A stretch of 64,000 bases of DNA from Bacteroidales bacterium (GTDB lineage Bacteria > Bacteroidota > Bacteroidia > Bacteroidales > GCA-2748055), in NCBI GenBank assembly GCA_023138875.1, contig JAGLOO010000004.1, forward strand, positions 89,205 through 153,204, given 5' to 3'. Every line of letters starts with the position of its first letter. The first letter of the stretch is position 1. Below the pieces are notes generated by a model. It was not told the DNA's origin, did not search any database, and worked only from the letters and a program-made list of their open reading frames with translations. Made by a program: the position numbers and the translations under genes. Below are positions 18,757-28,871 of this stretch, one piece after another.

Positions 18757-18780
18757 AGTAAGCATTTATTATTGTGCTTA

Positions 18781-18816
18781 AATAACTAATCGTAATTCGG
18801 TTAGTTATTTTTTTTG
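18781..18816 (+). terminator. Rho-independent terminator after rpmH
   Basis: A perfect 9-bp inverted repeat (AATAACTAA / TTAGTTATT) with an 11-base loop, followed by a run of T. The stem is AU-rich but the T-run is long. It would separate the sigma-rsmG-rpmH transcript from the next gene. Confidence 0.8.
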
Positions 18817-18869
18817 TCCTGATTATTGCTGAATATTTGTAATTTGACACACTCTTTTCCCCAAGTGCA

Positions 18870-21695
18870 ATGACGAAGAATGTTCCGTATAAAAAAAGAA
18901 AGCAAAAAGATCAGAATCCTGTAAAGGCCAGGTATACCATTAAATTCCTGTTTCCAGAACCCGAAGCGAACCTGGCCTCCCCGGCTTACCTTTCAGTATT
19001 TGCCGATAAAATCAAAAACGAGAATTCATCCCGCACCGGAATTTTTTGTCTCCGTAAAGAAGGTACTCTTCCTGAAATTGAACACCGAATGGTTCAGCAA
19101 CTATCTCTGGATCAACCAGGACGCGAAGAGATGAATGACGCTTTTAAGGAAGGCTATGTGGTGATCCTTGAACCTCAGCCTATTGACAGACAGATCAACC
19201 CCAATGAGTTTTTCCGGTTGCCGCTTCCGGAAAACTCCCGGCAACGCATCTACTATGAAATCTCCTTTAAAGGAAAAAAAAGCATTGAACAGGCCGGATT
19301 GATTATCCCTTCAGATGCATTGCGGTATTTACTGACCATTTACGGTACCAGCGAATCCCTGAAGCCAGCCCTGATCAGGATGGTTCTTCAAAAACTTGGA
19401 TTTGAAAGGAAGGAGGTCGTCATCCATCAAGATGCACCATTTGACCGGATTCAATCACAAGGTTCCAACCTGTTGGAAAAAATAAAGCTGAACCTGACAT
19501 GGAACACTACCCTTCCGGTGAAAGAATCGCGAGAATCTTCTTTGAGGAACCTGTTCTTCACCAGGGAACATCCTCTTTTCCGGCTGGCATTCTTGATCAC
19601 CGCCCTGGCCATATTTATTATCCTTCCCCTCCTGAGCCTTGACTCGGGTCTTTCAGGTGACGATGAAAAACATTATCAACACGCCGCCAAAGTATATCGC
19701 TATTTTTCCGAAGATGATCCCTCGGCCCTGGATGATCCCAGGCATAAACTGAATTTTTACGGTCAATCCTTTGATTTCTTCACATACCTCCTTATTCGAC
19801 TCTTTAACCTTGAAGAGAATCCCTATGAGGCGAGGCATGTCATGGTGGCCATAACGGGAGCGGCTGCCATACTTGTTACAGGATTGCTGGTAAAACTATT
19901 TGCCGGGTATGCCGGAGGCTGGCTGGCCCTGGTCCTGATGTTTTTATCCCCGCGGTTCCTAGGACATTCATTCAATAATCCGATGGATGTTCCCTTTGCC
20001 TTTGGCTATATTTTTACCATTTATCACATCATCCTGTTCCTTAAAAAACTTCCCCGGATCAGTACCCGTTCTGCCATATGGATCGCATTAGGTATCGGTT
20101 GGACCAATGGAATCCGGATCGGAGGATTGGTCCTCATCCCCTACATGTTTATGTTCACCGGCCTCTATCTGCTTATACATAAATGGCCCTGGAAGTTCTT
20201 CTCCGCTGGCTGGTGGCGTTTTGCATTAAAAGGGGTGGTGACCCTGGTCCTGATCTCATTGGCCGGATACCTTTTAAGCCTGTTTACCTGGCCATATGCA
20301 CTGCAGGATATCATCAACCATCCCATCCAGTCATTCAAGGTTATGTCCAATATTCAGGTCTCCATCAGGGTGGTATATGATGGAATGGTGTACTGGTCAG
20401 ACCACCTTCCCTGGCACTATATACCGAAAAATATATTGATCAGCGTACCGGTTATTATTCTGCTGGGCTGGATGGCCTCATCCATTACCTGGAGGATTGA
20501 CAGGAAGGATAATCAGGGATTCTGGTATTTTCTTTTATGGTTCACTGTCCTCTTCCCTGTGGTTTTCGTTATTTACAGGGAATCAAATGTGTATGGAGGT
20601 TGGAGGCACATAATGTTTATATATCCCTCCATGCTTGCTCTGGCTTCCATAGCCATTTCCCGCCTCATCAGGCTGGGAGGAAATGGGTGGATAAAATACC
20701 CGGTGATCCTTGTTTTGGCAGCAGGATTGTTTCATCCCCTCAGGCACATCATCCGCAACCATCCCAACACATACATCTATTTCAACGAATGGTCGGGAGG
20801 TATCAATAAGACCTTCGGTACTTTTGAAACTGATTATTATACCAACAGCCTGAAGCCTGCTTCAGATTATTTCATTGATCATATCCTGCCGGAGATCGAT
20901 ACGGCATCAGGACAGCCGGTTCGGATCGTCAGCAACGCCAGCATCAATTACTATTTCAAAAACTACAAGGATCAGATTGCGCCTTTTTACAGCCGGTATT
21001 ATGACCGTGGAAAACGTGACTGGGAGTATGCAATCCTCTATTGTAATTACATCCACCCGTACCAGTTGAACAATGGATTATGGCCACCCAACAACACCAT
21101 CCATGAAATCAAAGTGGATGATGTGGTTGTAGCTGCCATTGTGGAACGAAAAAATAAAGACGACCACCATGGCGCGAAGCTCCTGAACGAAGGCATCAGG
21201 GATAATGATTCTGCCAAAATCAGCGAAGCCCTGAAGTATCTTGAGAATGCGGTGGCCTTTGATCCAAACAACGAAGCGGCCTTCCTGGATCTTGGAAATG
21301 CCTACTCGGCCTTCCTCCGGTTTGAAGATGCAAGGTCAGCCATGGATCGTTTGCTGGAAATCTATCCGGGTTATGACAAAGCACTGAATTTAAAAGGTTA
21401 TACCTATCTGGTCGAATCCGAGGTTAAGAGGGATGTGACACTGGTTGACGACGCCATCCGGATCATCAACCAGGCAGTTCAATCCAATTATAAGTTCTAT
21501 TCGGGCTACTATAATCTTGGATTATGCTATGGATTGAAAAATGAAAAGGACAACGCCATATACAACTTCAAGCAGGCCATACGATACAACAGAAAATTCA
21601 TTGCCGCCTACGAAAAACTTGCCGAGCTCTATGAATTTTACGGTGACACCGAAATGGCCAGCAGAGTCAGGACACAATTAAGCAGGCTCCGGTAA
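18870..21695 (+). CDS. GT39/ArnT-like membrane glycosyltransferase with C-terminal TPRs
   Basis: 941 residues in three parts. Residues 1-230 are a soluble, charged domain I do not recognise. Residues 235-600 form 10 or so membrane helices in the style of PMT/ArnT GT-C enzymes, with the acidic first-loop motif LSGDDEKHY expected of the catalytic Asp/Glu and SPRFLGHSFNNPMD. From about 740 onwards there are at least three TPR-like units (NEAAFLDLGNAYSAFLRFED, YNLGLCYGLKNEKDNAIYNF, YEKLAELYEFYG). Such enzymes transfer sugars from polyprenyl-phosphate donors. The substrate is unknown. Confidence 0.85.
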   Translation: MTKNVPYKKRKQKDQNPVKARYTIKFLFPEPEANLASPAYLSVFADKIKNENSSRTGIFCLRKEGTLPEIEHRMVQQLSLDQPGREEMNDAFKEGYVVILEPQPIDRQINPNEFFRLPLPENSRQRIYYEISFKGKKSIEQAGLIIPSDALRYLLTIYGTSESLKPALIRMVLQKLGFERKEVVIHQDAPFDRIQSQGSNLLEKIKLNLTWNTTLPVKESRESSLRNLFFTREHPLFRLAFLITALAIFIILPLLSLDSGLSGDDEKHYQHAAKVYRYFSEDDPSALDDPRHKLNFYGQSFDFFTYLLIRLFNLEENPYEARHVMVAITGAAAILVTGLLVKLFAGYAGGWLALVLMFLSPRFLGHSFNNPMDVPFAFGYIFTIYHIILFLKKLPRISTRSAIWIALGIGWTNGIRIGGLVLIPYMFMFTGLYLLIHKWPWKFFSAGWWRFALKGVVTLVLISLAGYLLSLFTWPYALQDIINHPIQSFKVMSNIQVSIRVVYDGMVYWSDHLPWHYIPKNILISVPVIILLGWMASSITWRIDRKDNQGFWYFLLWFTVLFPVVFVIYRESNVYGGWRHIMFIYPSMLALASIAISRLIRLGGNGWIKYPVILVLAAGLFHPLRHIIRNHPNTYIYFNEWSGGINKTFGTFETDYYTNSLKPASDYFIDHILPEIDTASGQPVRIVSNASINYYFKNYKDQIAPFYSRYYDRGKRDWEYAILYCNYIHPYQLNNGLWPPNNTIHEIKVDDVVVAAIVERKNKDDHHGAKLLNEGIRDNDSAKISEALKYLENAVAFDPNNEAAFLDLGNAYSAFLRFEDARSAMDRLLEIYPGYDKALNLKGYTYLVESEVKRDVTLVDDAIRIINQAVQSNYKFYSGYYNLGLCYGLKNEKDNAIYNFKQAIRYNRKFIAAYEKLAELYEFYGDTEMASRVRTQLSRLR

Positions 21696-21735
21696 AGTTT
21701 TTTTTCTAATTTAAGCGTTTTTAAAGAAATCTACC

Positions 21736-23172
21736 ATGAAAATAGCGGTGATTGGGGCCGGGCCGGCGGGCATAACTGCAGCATATGAAATTTCCAAACT
21801 ACTGGGTAAAAAGGTATCCATTCTTGATGTATTTGAGAAAAGCGACAGGGTTGGCGGATTCTCGAAATCCATCGAACTGTGGGAACAGCGGATTGACCTG
21901 GGTCCCCACCGGTTCTTCAGCCACGATACAAAAATCAATGCACTCTGGCTTGAGGTAGTAAAAGACCGCTATGACATTATCAACCGCCAGACCAGGATCT
22001 ATTATAAAAAGCAGTTTTTCGATTATCCCATCCGGGCATTCAATGCCCTGAAAGGTCTTGGCATTTTTGAAGCCGCTCATTGTCTTCTGAGCTATATGGT
22101 TGAACGCATGTTTCCCACCAGCGATACCTCCACCTTCGAAGGCTGGGTCACCAGCAGGTTTGGCAGAAGGCTATATACCATATTCTTTAAAACATATTCA
22201 GAAAAGCTCTGGGGATTATCCTGTACCAAACTGGATTCAGATTTTGCTGCACAACGTATCAAAAAGCTTTCCCTGTTTGAAGCCATCAAAAACGCCCTGT
22301 TCCAGGGAAAAGGGAATAAGCATGCTACACTGGTGGATCAGTTTGCCTATCCCATCGGTGGTACCGGAGCCGTTTATGAAGCCATGCAGGAACTTATTGA
22401 AACCAGGGGAGGAAATGTCCTGGTCAACTCCGGCGTGGAAAGGGTGATCACTTCTAACGGCGCCGTTCAGTCACTACAACTTGAAAATGGAGAGATCAGG
22501 GAGTATGATCATATTATTTCCTCTATGCCCATATCACTGCTGGTGGAAAAATTACCTGAAGTCCCTGAACCGGTCATGGCACAATCGAAACAACTGGCAT
22601 TCAGAAATACCATCCTGGTTTACCTCAAGGTGGACAGAACCGACCTTTTTACAGACCAGTGGCTGTATATCCATGAACCTTCAGTGGAGGTAGGCCGTGT
22701 AACCAACTTCAGAAACTGGGTTCCCTCGGTTTATGGAGAATCGGAATCCTCCATCCTGTGCCTAGAATACTGGTGCTACTTTGAAGATGAAATCTGGAAT
22801 CTTGATCCGGAACAGCTCGTAGAAGTGGCAAGCCGTGAAATAGTACAGACCGGGCTTGTACAGGAGGGTGATGTTAAGGAGGGACATGTGGTTCATCTTC
22901 CGCGGTGTTACCCTGTCTATTTCATCGGCTACAGGGAAGTTCTGAAGCCAGTGGAAGATTATCTGACTTCTGTTGAGGGATTGCATGTGATTGGCAGGTA
23001 TGGCGCATATAAGTATAACAATCAGGATCACAGTATTTTAATGGGGATGCGCGTTTCGGAAAACATCCTGGATGAGGCGGGCCATGATCTATGGTCAATC
23101 AATACAGATTACGAGATTTACCAGGAATCATCTGTTATCACAAAAACAGGTCTTGTCGCCAATGTCCCATAG
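21736..23172 (+). CDS. FAD-dependent oxidoreductase, UDP-galactopyranose mutase / amine oxidase-like
   Basis: 478 residues. The dinucleotide-binding motif is VIGAGPAGITAAYEIS at the N-terminus, followed by RVGGFSKSIE and DLGPHRFF, as in UDP-galactopyranose mutase-like and protoporphyrinogen-oxidase-like flavoproteins. The C-terminal GRYGAYKYNNQDHSILMG is the second FAD contact. Bacteroidota carry many such proteins near surface-glycan genes. Mutase versus oxidase cannot be decided. It follows the GT39-like gene by 40 bases. Confidence 0.85.
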   Translation: MKIAVIGAGPAGITAAYEISKLLGKKVSILDVFEKSDRVGGFSKSIELWEQRIDLGPHRFFSHDTKINALWLEVVKDRYDIINRQTRIYYKKQFFDYPIRAFNALKGLGIFEAAHCLLSYMVERMFPTSDTSTFEGWVTSRFGRRLYTIFFKTYSEKLWGLSCTKLDSDFAAQRIKKLSLFEAIKNALFQGKGNKHATLVDQFAYPIGGTGAVYEAMQELIETRGGNVLVNSGVERVITSNGAVQSLQLENGEIREYDHIISSMPISLLVEKLPEVPEPVMAQSKQLAFRNTILVYLKVDRTDLFTDQWLYIHEPSVEVGRVTNFRNWVPSVYGESESSILCLEYWCYFEDEIWNLDPEQLVEVASREIVQTGLVQEGDVKEGHVVHLPRCYPVYFIGYREVLKPVEDYLTSVEGLHVIGRYGAYKYNNQDHSILMGMRVSENILDEAGHDLWSINTDYEIYQESSVITKTGLVANVP

Positions 23173-23190
23173 AATTTATTGAATAAACCT

Positions 23191-23198
23191 TACATTTG
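23191..23198 (+). promoter_or_regulatory. -7 element upstream of the PASTA gene (TACATTTG)
   Basis: Exact TAnnTTTG match 17 bases before the ATG at 23215; no clear -33 box. It suggests the PASTA-ddl group has its own promoter. Confidence 0.35.
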
Positions 23199-23214
23199 AT
23201 ACAAAGCTCTTGAA

Positions 23215-24048
23215 ATGGATTTTTTTAAATTTCTCATCAGCAAGAAATTCTTTCGACACCTTGGGTTTGCCATCACTTTGACAGTCATTATCTTGCTTTC
23301 CATACTGGTCTGGCTCAAGGTCTATACCCACCACGGACAGGCCATATCTGTTCCCGACCTGACCGGACTAACTGTGAATGAGGTGGATGATGTTACCTCG
23401 TCGCGAGATCTCCGGTTTGAAATCGTCGATTCCGTTTACTCGTCGGAAATGCCCCGTGGTACAGTACTGAAGCAGAATCCAGGAGCCAGTTCCAGGGTAA
23501 AGAAGAACCGGAAAATTTTCCTTACCATGAATGCAGTAAATCGGGAAATGGTTACAATGCCCCGGCTGGTTGGGCTTTCCATTAGGCAGGCCAGACTAGC
23601 CCTGCAGAATGCAGGACTACCTCTGGGAGACATCGAGTACAGGCCCGATTATGCCATCAATAATGTACTACAACAAATGTACAACGACTCCGTTATTAAT
23701 GAGGGAACCGAAATAAACAAAGGGGCGGTTATTGATCTTGTGCTAGGCATGGGACTGAGCAAGGAAACCACCAGTGTGCCCGATCTGATGGGACTGGGAG
23801 TGGACATAACCAGGAAAATTATCGCCGATTTTTATTTAAATATCGGAGCCATTACCTATGATGAAAGCATGCTGGATGCTGAGGACAGTGCACAGGCTTT
23901 TGTCTGGCGGCAGTATCCCGAATACGATAAGTTCCGAAGGATGAATATGGGAATGGAAGTGGATATCTGGCTTACTGTGGATTCAACCCTTTTGCCTGTG
24001 CCCAACTCTACCCTGTTTGGTGAAGACACAGAAATCGTGCATGAATAG
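23215..24048 (+). CDS. Membrane-anchored PASTA-domain protein
   Basis: 277 residues. One N-terminal membrane helix (residues 17-40) is followed by three PASTA domains beginning at ISVPDLTGLTVNEVDD, VTMPRLVGLSIRQAR and TSVPDLMGLGVDITRK, on the periplasmic side. PASTA domains bind peptidoglycan precursors in other bacteria, usually in PBPs or Ser/Thr kinases; here no enzyme domain is attached. The stop overlaps the start of the T9SS protein gene by 8 bases. Location near ddl fits a cell-wall-related role, which is inference. Confidence 0.9.
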   Translation: MDFFKFLISKKFFRHLGFAITLTVIILLSILVWLKVYTHHGQAISVPDLTGLTVNEVDDVTSSRDLRFEIVDSVYSSEMPRGTVLKQNPGASSRVKKNRKIFLTMNAVNREMVTMPRLVGLSIRQARLALQNAGLPLGDIEYRPDYAINNVLQQMYNDSVINEGTEINKGAVIDLVLGMGLSKETTSVPDLMGLGVDITRKIIADFYLNIGAITYDESMLDAEDSAQAFVWRQYPEYDKFRRMNMGMEVDIWLTVDSTLLPVPNSTLFGEDTEIVHE

Positions 24049-25909
24049 ATCCTTAAAAAGTTTAACAGGATACATACTGGGTCTTGCATTGCTGCCTGGT
24101 CTGCATGCCCAGGAGGTAATAACACCCCTGTTCGGTAATCCACAGGCGTCGGAACACCATAAAGGAGGGCTGCATTTAAAAAAATCGACTGGCTCAACAC
24201 TTCTTGACCTGCCACTTTTTGATGACTTTTCCAATACATCTGTAGTTCCTGATACCGGAATATGGAGCGATGCCTATGCATTTATAAATAATAATTATTG
24301 TGTCGATCCTGTCTCCAACGGCGTTGCCACGCTTGATGCACTTGATTATGATGGCAGCATCTATCCCCATGCGGTCCTGGATCCGTCCACATTTATTGCA
24401 GACCATCTTACCAGTCATCCCATCCAGCTTGACGCTCCTGCATCCGACAGCATCTACCTCAGTTTCATGTACCAACCAAAGGGTCTTGGTAACAGACCTG
24501 AAATTTATGACTCCCTCCTGGTTGATTTCTTTGATCCGGGATCGGGTGAATGGATCAATGTATGGGGCCTGCCGGGCGATACGCTTCACCCTTTCATGCA
24601 CGCCATGATCCCCGTCACCGATCCGCGCTTTTTAACCACCGGATTCAGGTTCAGGTTCAGGAACAGGGCCAGCCTCTCACGCAACAAGGATTACCCGGAC
24701 AAAAGGGTCAATGCGGATCACTGGAATGTGGATTATGTTCGACTTGACCGCAACAGGTTTGCAGCAGACACAGTTCTCCGTGATGTGACTTTTATAACTT
24801 CCATCCCTTCCATGTTAAAGGATCTTTCGTCTCTCCCCTGGGCACATTTCAACCAGGCATACAATATGGCACTCAATTCCCCCATTTCCATCCGGTACAG
24901 GAATAACGACACAATCACCAGGAATGTAACAAGGTCGTGGACCATCCATGATCTGATCCATAATGAGACCAATGTGCCGGGAAGTCCTACTGCCCAAGAC
25001 CTTCCGGCCATGACAGATACAGTTGTGGATTTCGACTTTTTTTTTCCTTTTGATTCTGAAAGGGGTGATTCGGCCATCATCAGGTTCAAGGCAGCCCTGC
25101 GTACCGATGAATTTGATCCCAAGCAAAATGACACAGTAGTCTATGACCAGGTATTTAAAGACTTTTATGCCTATGATGACGGTACTGCAGAAGCAGGGTA
25201 TGGCTTGAGGGGACAGGGAACGCGCAATGGAAGTGTAGCCATGAAATACTACTCCTATGTGCCAGATCTGTTGGGAGGTGTAGATATATACTTTAACCAT
25301 GTGTATGATTCGATTAACCTGGATTACTATTTTAAACTGATGGTATGGGATGAATCGGAGGGCATCCCCGGATCGATCATCTGGGAAGACGAGAATGACC
25401 ATACCCCGGAATACACCTCGACCTATCCGGGATTCAAAAGATATCATTTCTCCTATCCGGTGCAGGTCAGCGAGACTTTTTACGTGGGCTGGAAACAATA
25501 CAATGAATACATGTTGAATGTGGGACTCGACCTCAACAATAAACCCGTTCCCTCTGTAATGTACTACAACTACCAGGGGATCTGGCAACCTTCCGAGGCT
25601 CCTGGGGTGATCCTGTTCAGGCCATTCCTTTATGATGAAACTACCGGTGAAAACCAAACTCCCAACACTGAAAATTCCCTTCACATATATCCCAATCCTG
25701 CCTCGGACCGGATCTTCTTTACTCTTCCTGAAGTAGAAAATCCAACCGGGATCCAGGTGGAATTATTTGATGCCTCAGGTCGACTTGCCAACCGCAGTGT
25801 AATCCACTCCGGCAGCATGGATATCTCCTCTTTTCCTGCAGGGATCTATTACATCAGGGCACACCATGGTAAAACCATATACAATTCAAAACTTCTGATC
25901 AACCGATGA
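24041..25909 (+). CDS. Secreted protein with type IX secretion C-terminal sorting domain
   Basis: 622 residues from the ATG at 24041, which starts a signal peptide (MNRSLKSLTGYILGLALLPG, cleavage near HAQ); a TTG eight codons upstream is less likely. The body is beta-rich with no recognised enzyme. The C-terminal 75 residues are a T9SS type A sorting domain: IYPNPASDRIFF, VELFDASGRL, FPAGIYYIRA, and YNSKLLINR at the end. It should cross the outer membrane by the Por/Spr system and be surface-attached or released. It overlaps the PASTA gene and precedes the pseudouridine synthase by 3 bases. Confidence 0.88.
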   Translation: MNRSLKSLTGYILGLALLPGLHAQEVITPLFGNPQASEHHKGGLHLKKSTGSTLLDLPLFDDFSNTSVVPDTGIWSDAYAFINNNYCVDPVSNGVATLDALDYDGSIYPHAVLDPSTFIADHLTSHPIQLDAPASDSIYLSFMYQPKGLGNRPEIYDSLLVDFFDPGSGEWINVWGLPGDTLHPFMHAMIPVTDPRFLTTGFRFRFRNRASLSRNKDYPDKRVNADHWNVDYVRLDRNRFAADTVLRDVTFITSIPSMLKDLSSLPWAHFNQAYNMALNSPISIRYRNNDTITRNVTRSWTIHDLIHNETNVPGSPTAQDLPAMTDTVVDFDFFFPFDSERGDSAIIRFKAALRTDEFDPKQNDTVVYDQVFKDFYAYDDGTAEAGYGLRGQGTRNGSVAMKYYSYVPDLLGGVDIYFNHVYDSINLDYYFKLMVWDESEGIPGSIIWEDENDHTPEYTSTYPGFKRYHFSYPVQVSETFYVGWKQYNEYMLNVGLDLNNKPVPSVMYYNYQGIWQPSEAPGVILFRPFLYDETTGENQTPNTENSLHIYPNPASDRIFFTLPEVENPTGIQVELFDASGRLANRSVIHSGSMDISSFPAGIYYIRAHHGKTIYNSKLLINR

Positions 25910-25912
25910 GGT

Positions 25913-26941
25913 ATGAACGGAGAACCTGCTGACAATAGCGACCTGTTTGAACACTTCCGTTTCTCGGCTGATCCGGGACAAACTCCTTTGAGGATTGACA
26001 AGTTCCTTTTCAATAAGATGGAAAGGACTTCCAGAAGCAGGATCCAGTCGGCTGCCAATGCCGGGAATATCCTGGTGAATGCATCTGCCGTAAAACCCAA
26101 CTACAGAGTGAAGCCCGGAGATTTGATCAGTATTGTACTGCCCCATCCGCCCAGGAAAATTGAACTGGTTCCGGAGGAGATACCCCTGGAAATCGTGCAC
26201 GAAGACGAAGATGTGATCGTGGTAAACAAGAAAGCGGGAATGGTAGTTCATCCGGGATACGGTAATTATACAGGAACCCTGGTCAATGCGTTGATGTACC
26301 ACCTCATGGACCATACCCTGTTCAGCAGCGGAGAAGAACGTCCCGGCCTGGCGCACCGGATCGATAAAAACACCTCCGGTTTACTTGTGGTAGCCAAAAA
26401 TGAACTGGCATTAAACAAACTGGCAAGCCAGTTCTTTAACAAGACCTCCAAAAGAACATACACGGCACTGGTGTGGGGAGATATGAAGAAAGACGAGGGG
26501 ACCATCGAAGGCCACATCGGCCGCAATCCAAAGGAGCGTAAACAGATGTATGTTTTCCCCGATGGAGAACAGGGAAAAACCGCTGTAACTCACTACAGTG
26601 TTCTGGAACGACTCGGTTATGTAAACCTGGTGGAATGCAGACTGGAAACAGGACGGACGCACCAGATCAGGGTCCATTTCCAGTACCTGTCACATCCTGT
26701 GTTCAACGATCCCGAATATGGAGGTGACCGTATCCTCAGGGGAACGACCTTCACCAAATACAAACAATTCGTACAGAATTGCTTCGATCAGCTTCCTGGC
26801 CAGGCTTTACATGCCAGAACCCTCGGATTTGTCCACCCTTCTTCAGGAAAGGAGGTTCTGTTTGAGGCAGACCTTCCAACGGGCTTCAATACCGTATTGC
26901 AGAAATGGCGCACCTACATCCAGGGACGCAGGGAAGAATAA
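25913..26941 (+). CDS. RluD-family large-subunit rRNA pseudouridine synthase
   Basis: 342 residues. The N-terminal S4 RNA-binding domain (LRIDKFLFNKMERTSRSRIQ) leads to the pseudouridine synthase domain, with catalytic Asp in LAHRIDKNTSGLLVVAK and the RTHQIRVHF strand. The E. coli counterpart RluD modifies 23S rRNA positions 1911, 1915 and 1917; the exact site here is not proven. It lies between the T9SS protein and ddl, in the same orientation. Confidence 0.93.
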   Translation: MNGEPADNSDLFEHFRFSADPGQTPLRIDKFLFNKMERTSRSRIQSAANAGNILVNASAVKPNYRVKPGDLISIVLPHPPRKIELVPEEIPLEIVHEDEDVIVVNKKAGMVVHPGYGNYTGTLVNALMYHLMDHTLFSSGEERPGLAHRIDKNTSGLLVVAKNELALNKLASQFFNKTSKRTYTALVWGDMKKDEGTIEGHIGRNPKERKQMYVFPDGEQGKTAVTHYSVLERLGYVNLVECRLETGRTHQIRVHFQYLSHPVFNDPEYGGDRILRGTTFTKYKQFVQNCFDQLPGQALHARTLGFVHPSSGKEVLFEADLPTGFNTVLQKWRTYIQGRREE

Positions 26942-27077
26942 ACACCAATAATCTAAATATTAGGTGCATTCATGGAGGTATGGTTGCGTTCATCAAAAAT
27001 AGGATTGCCATACCCTTCCAGAATCGAATAAAAGATAGTAAATTTATAATACGACGGCAGATAAGCCGTTTGGAGCC

Positions 27078-28046
27078 ATGAACATTGCCATATTTACAGG
27101 AGGAGATTCATCGGAATATGTGATCTCCTTGAAAAGCGCCGAACAGGTAAAAGGATGGCTTGAGAAAGCTGGCCATACCTGTTTTACAGTGGTGGTAACC
27201 GGTGCTGACTGGACCATCCACCATGGTAAAAGCAAGATACCCCTGGATAAGAACAGCTTTGGTTTTAAAAGCAAAAAGGGGCCCATTTCTTTCGACTTTG
27301 CCTGGAACATGATCCATGGCACCCCCGGTGAAGATGGCAAACTGCAGGGCTACTTTGATATGATGAGGATCCCCTACAGCAGTTCCAACCATCTATCTGC
27401 AGCCCTGACGTTTAATAAATATACCTGCAAGACCTTCCTGAAGCAGCACCAGGTCCTCACACCGGAATCCCGTCTGGTCCGGAAGGGCATGGAAACAGAC
27501 CTTGAAGCCATAGCAGACAGTGTAGGCTTTCCCTGTTTTGTTAAACCAAACAGCGGAGGATCCAGTTTCGGGATTGCTAAGGTAGTTAGGTTTGAACAAC
27601 TTCAGGCAGCCCTGGACGAAGCATTGAAAGAAGACAATGAGGCGATTATTGAAAGATATATCAAGGGTACCGAGGTAACGTGCGGATTGATGAAAACCGG
27701 ACAGGATTTTACTGTCTTCCCGGTAACAGAAATCGTTCCTAAGAATGAATTCTTTGACTACGAAGCAAAATATACAGAGGGTAAGGCAGAAGAGATCACC
27801 CCTGCACGTATTGATAAGGACCTGGAACAAAAATGCCAGGAACTTGCCACCAGTATATACAATCTCACTAATTCATCAGGGATCATCAGGGTTGACTTCA
27901 TTATTAAAGGCAATCAGCTTTACTTCCTGGAATTGAATTCCATTCCGGGTATGTCCAGGGAAAGTATCATACCCAAGCAGGTAAGCAGCATGGGGCTGCA
28001 TATGGAGGAGATACTCCAGAGGGTCATTGATGATGTCATGGAATAG
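27078..28046 (+). CDS. ddl: D-alanine--D-alanine ligase
   Basis: 322 residues. ATP-grasp features: GTPGEDGKLQGYFDM early on, PCFVKPNSGGSSFGI, ERYIKGTEVTCGLM, and the metal-binding FLELNSIPGMSRESI near the end. It makes the D-Ala-D-Ala dipeptide used by the MurF half of the 3400-5856 gene. A short SD-like TGGAG lies before the ATG. It is convergent with trpA. Confidence 0.96.
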   Translation: MNIAIFTGGDSSEYVISLKSAEQVKGWLEKAGHTCFTVVVTGADWTIHHGKSKIPLDKNSFGFKSKKGPISFDFAWNMIHGTPGEDGKLQGYFDMMRIPYSSSNHLSAALTFNKYTCKTFLKQHQVLTPESRLVRKGMETDLEAIADSVGFPCFVKPNSGGSSFGIAKVVRFEQLQAALDEALKEDNEAIIERYIKGTEVTCGLMKTGQDFTVFPVTEIVPKNEFFDYEAKYTEGKAEEITPARIDKDLEQKCQELATSIYNLTNSSGIIRVDFIIKGNQLYFLELNSIPGMSRESIIPKQVSSMGLHMEEILQRVIDDVME

Positions 28047-28082
28047 CAAAACCTTTTTCTCCTGCAATTGCTGGTCTCACTT

Positions 28083-28859
28083 CTACCCGGTACGGATCGA
28101 TCGAATAAATGCTCCTATCTTCTCTTCCAGTGAACCTTCCTCTCCAAGCGTTTTTATAAACGCACTCCCGATGATGGCTCCCCTTGCATGCTTACAGGCA
28201 GTTGTAAAAGTTTCATGACTGGAGATGCCGAAACCAATGAGCCCTGGAACGGGTAGATTCATCTTTTCAATGCGCTTGAAATACTCAATCTGATGCAGTC
28301 CGATTGAAGCCTTTGCCCCGGTTGTGGAAGCGTCGGCTACCATATAGAGGAATCCGCCCGATAACCGGGCGATCCTGTTGATGCGATCGGCAGTCGCATG
28401 GGGTGTGATCAGTAACGAGAGATGGATCCCATGCTTTTTAAAGTGATCGCGGTATTCAGCCTCATACACATCGGGCGGAAGATCGGGTATAATAACTCCA
28501 TCCATTCCTGTTTCGCTGCAGTTTTCAAGGAAGGTCTCCATTCCCATCTGCAGCACCGGATTGAGGTAACCCATCAACACCAGAGGGATATGAATATTGT
28601 TCCGGATTTCAGCCAGCTGGCTGAATAGCAGTTTCAGGGTCATTCCGTTGCCCAGTGCAACCTGGCTGCTCTGCTGGATGACCGGTCCATCGGCCAGGGG
28701 ATCTGAAAAAGGTATTCCTATTTCAACCATATCCGCTCCATATTCCTGCAGTGCCCTTACAATGGCCGGCGTATCATTCAGTCCCGGGTATCCAGCTGTG
28801 ATGTATACGGAAAGAATTTCTCCTTTCTTCTCATTAAATAACCGGTCGATTCTGTTCAT
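28083..28859 (-). CDS. trpA: Tryptophan synthase alpha subunit
   Basis: 258 residues. TIM-barrel enzyme converting indole-3-glycerol phosphate to indole. The catalytic Glu lies in ADMVEIGIPFSDPLADGPV and the Asp in GVIIPDLPPD; GFGISSHE is the phosphate-binding loop. Last gene of the trp operon, 12 bases after trpB. Confidence 0.97.
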   Translation of the reverse strand: MNRIDRLFNEKKGEILSVYITAGYPGLNDTPAIVRALQEYGADMVEIGIPFSDPLADGPVIQQSSQVALGNGMTLKLLFSQLAEIRNNIHIPLVLMGYLNPVLQMGMETFLENCSETGMDGVIIPDLPPDVYEAEYRDHFKKHGIHLSLLITPHATADRINRIARLSGGFLYMVADASTTGAKASIGLHQIEYFKRIEKMNLPVPGLIGFGISSHETFTTACKHARGAIIGSAFIKTLGEEGSLEEKIGAFIRSIRTG

Positions 28860-28871
28860 TGCTGGTCCTTT

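Noticed and set aside
24815..25684. 289-codon minus-strand frame opposite the T9SS protein gene
   Set aside because: Shadow of a gene with signal peptide and sorting tail; no start region or neighbours on that strand.
26942..26965. Inverted repeat after the pseudouridine synthase as a terminator
   Set aside because: The arms need a bulge and no U-run follows.
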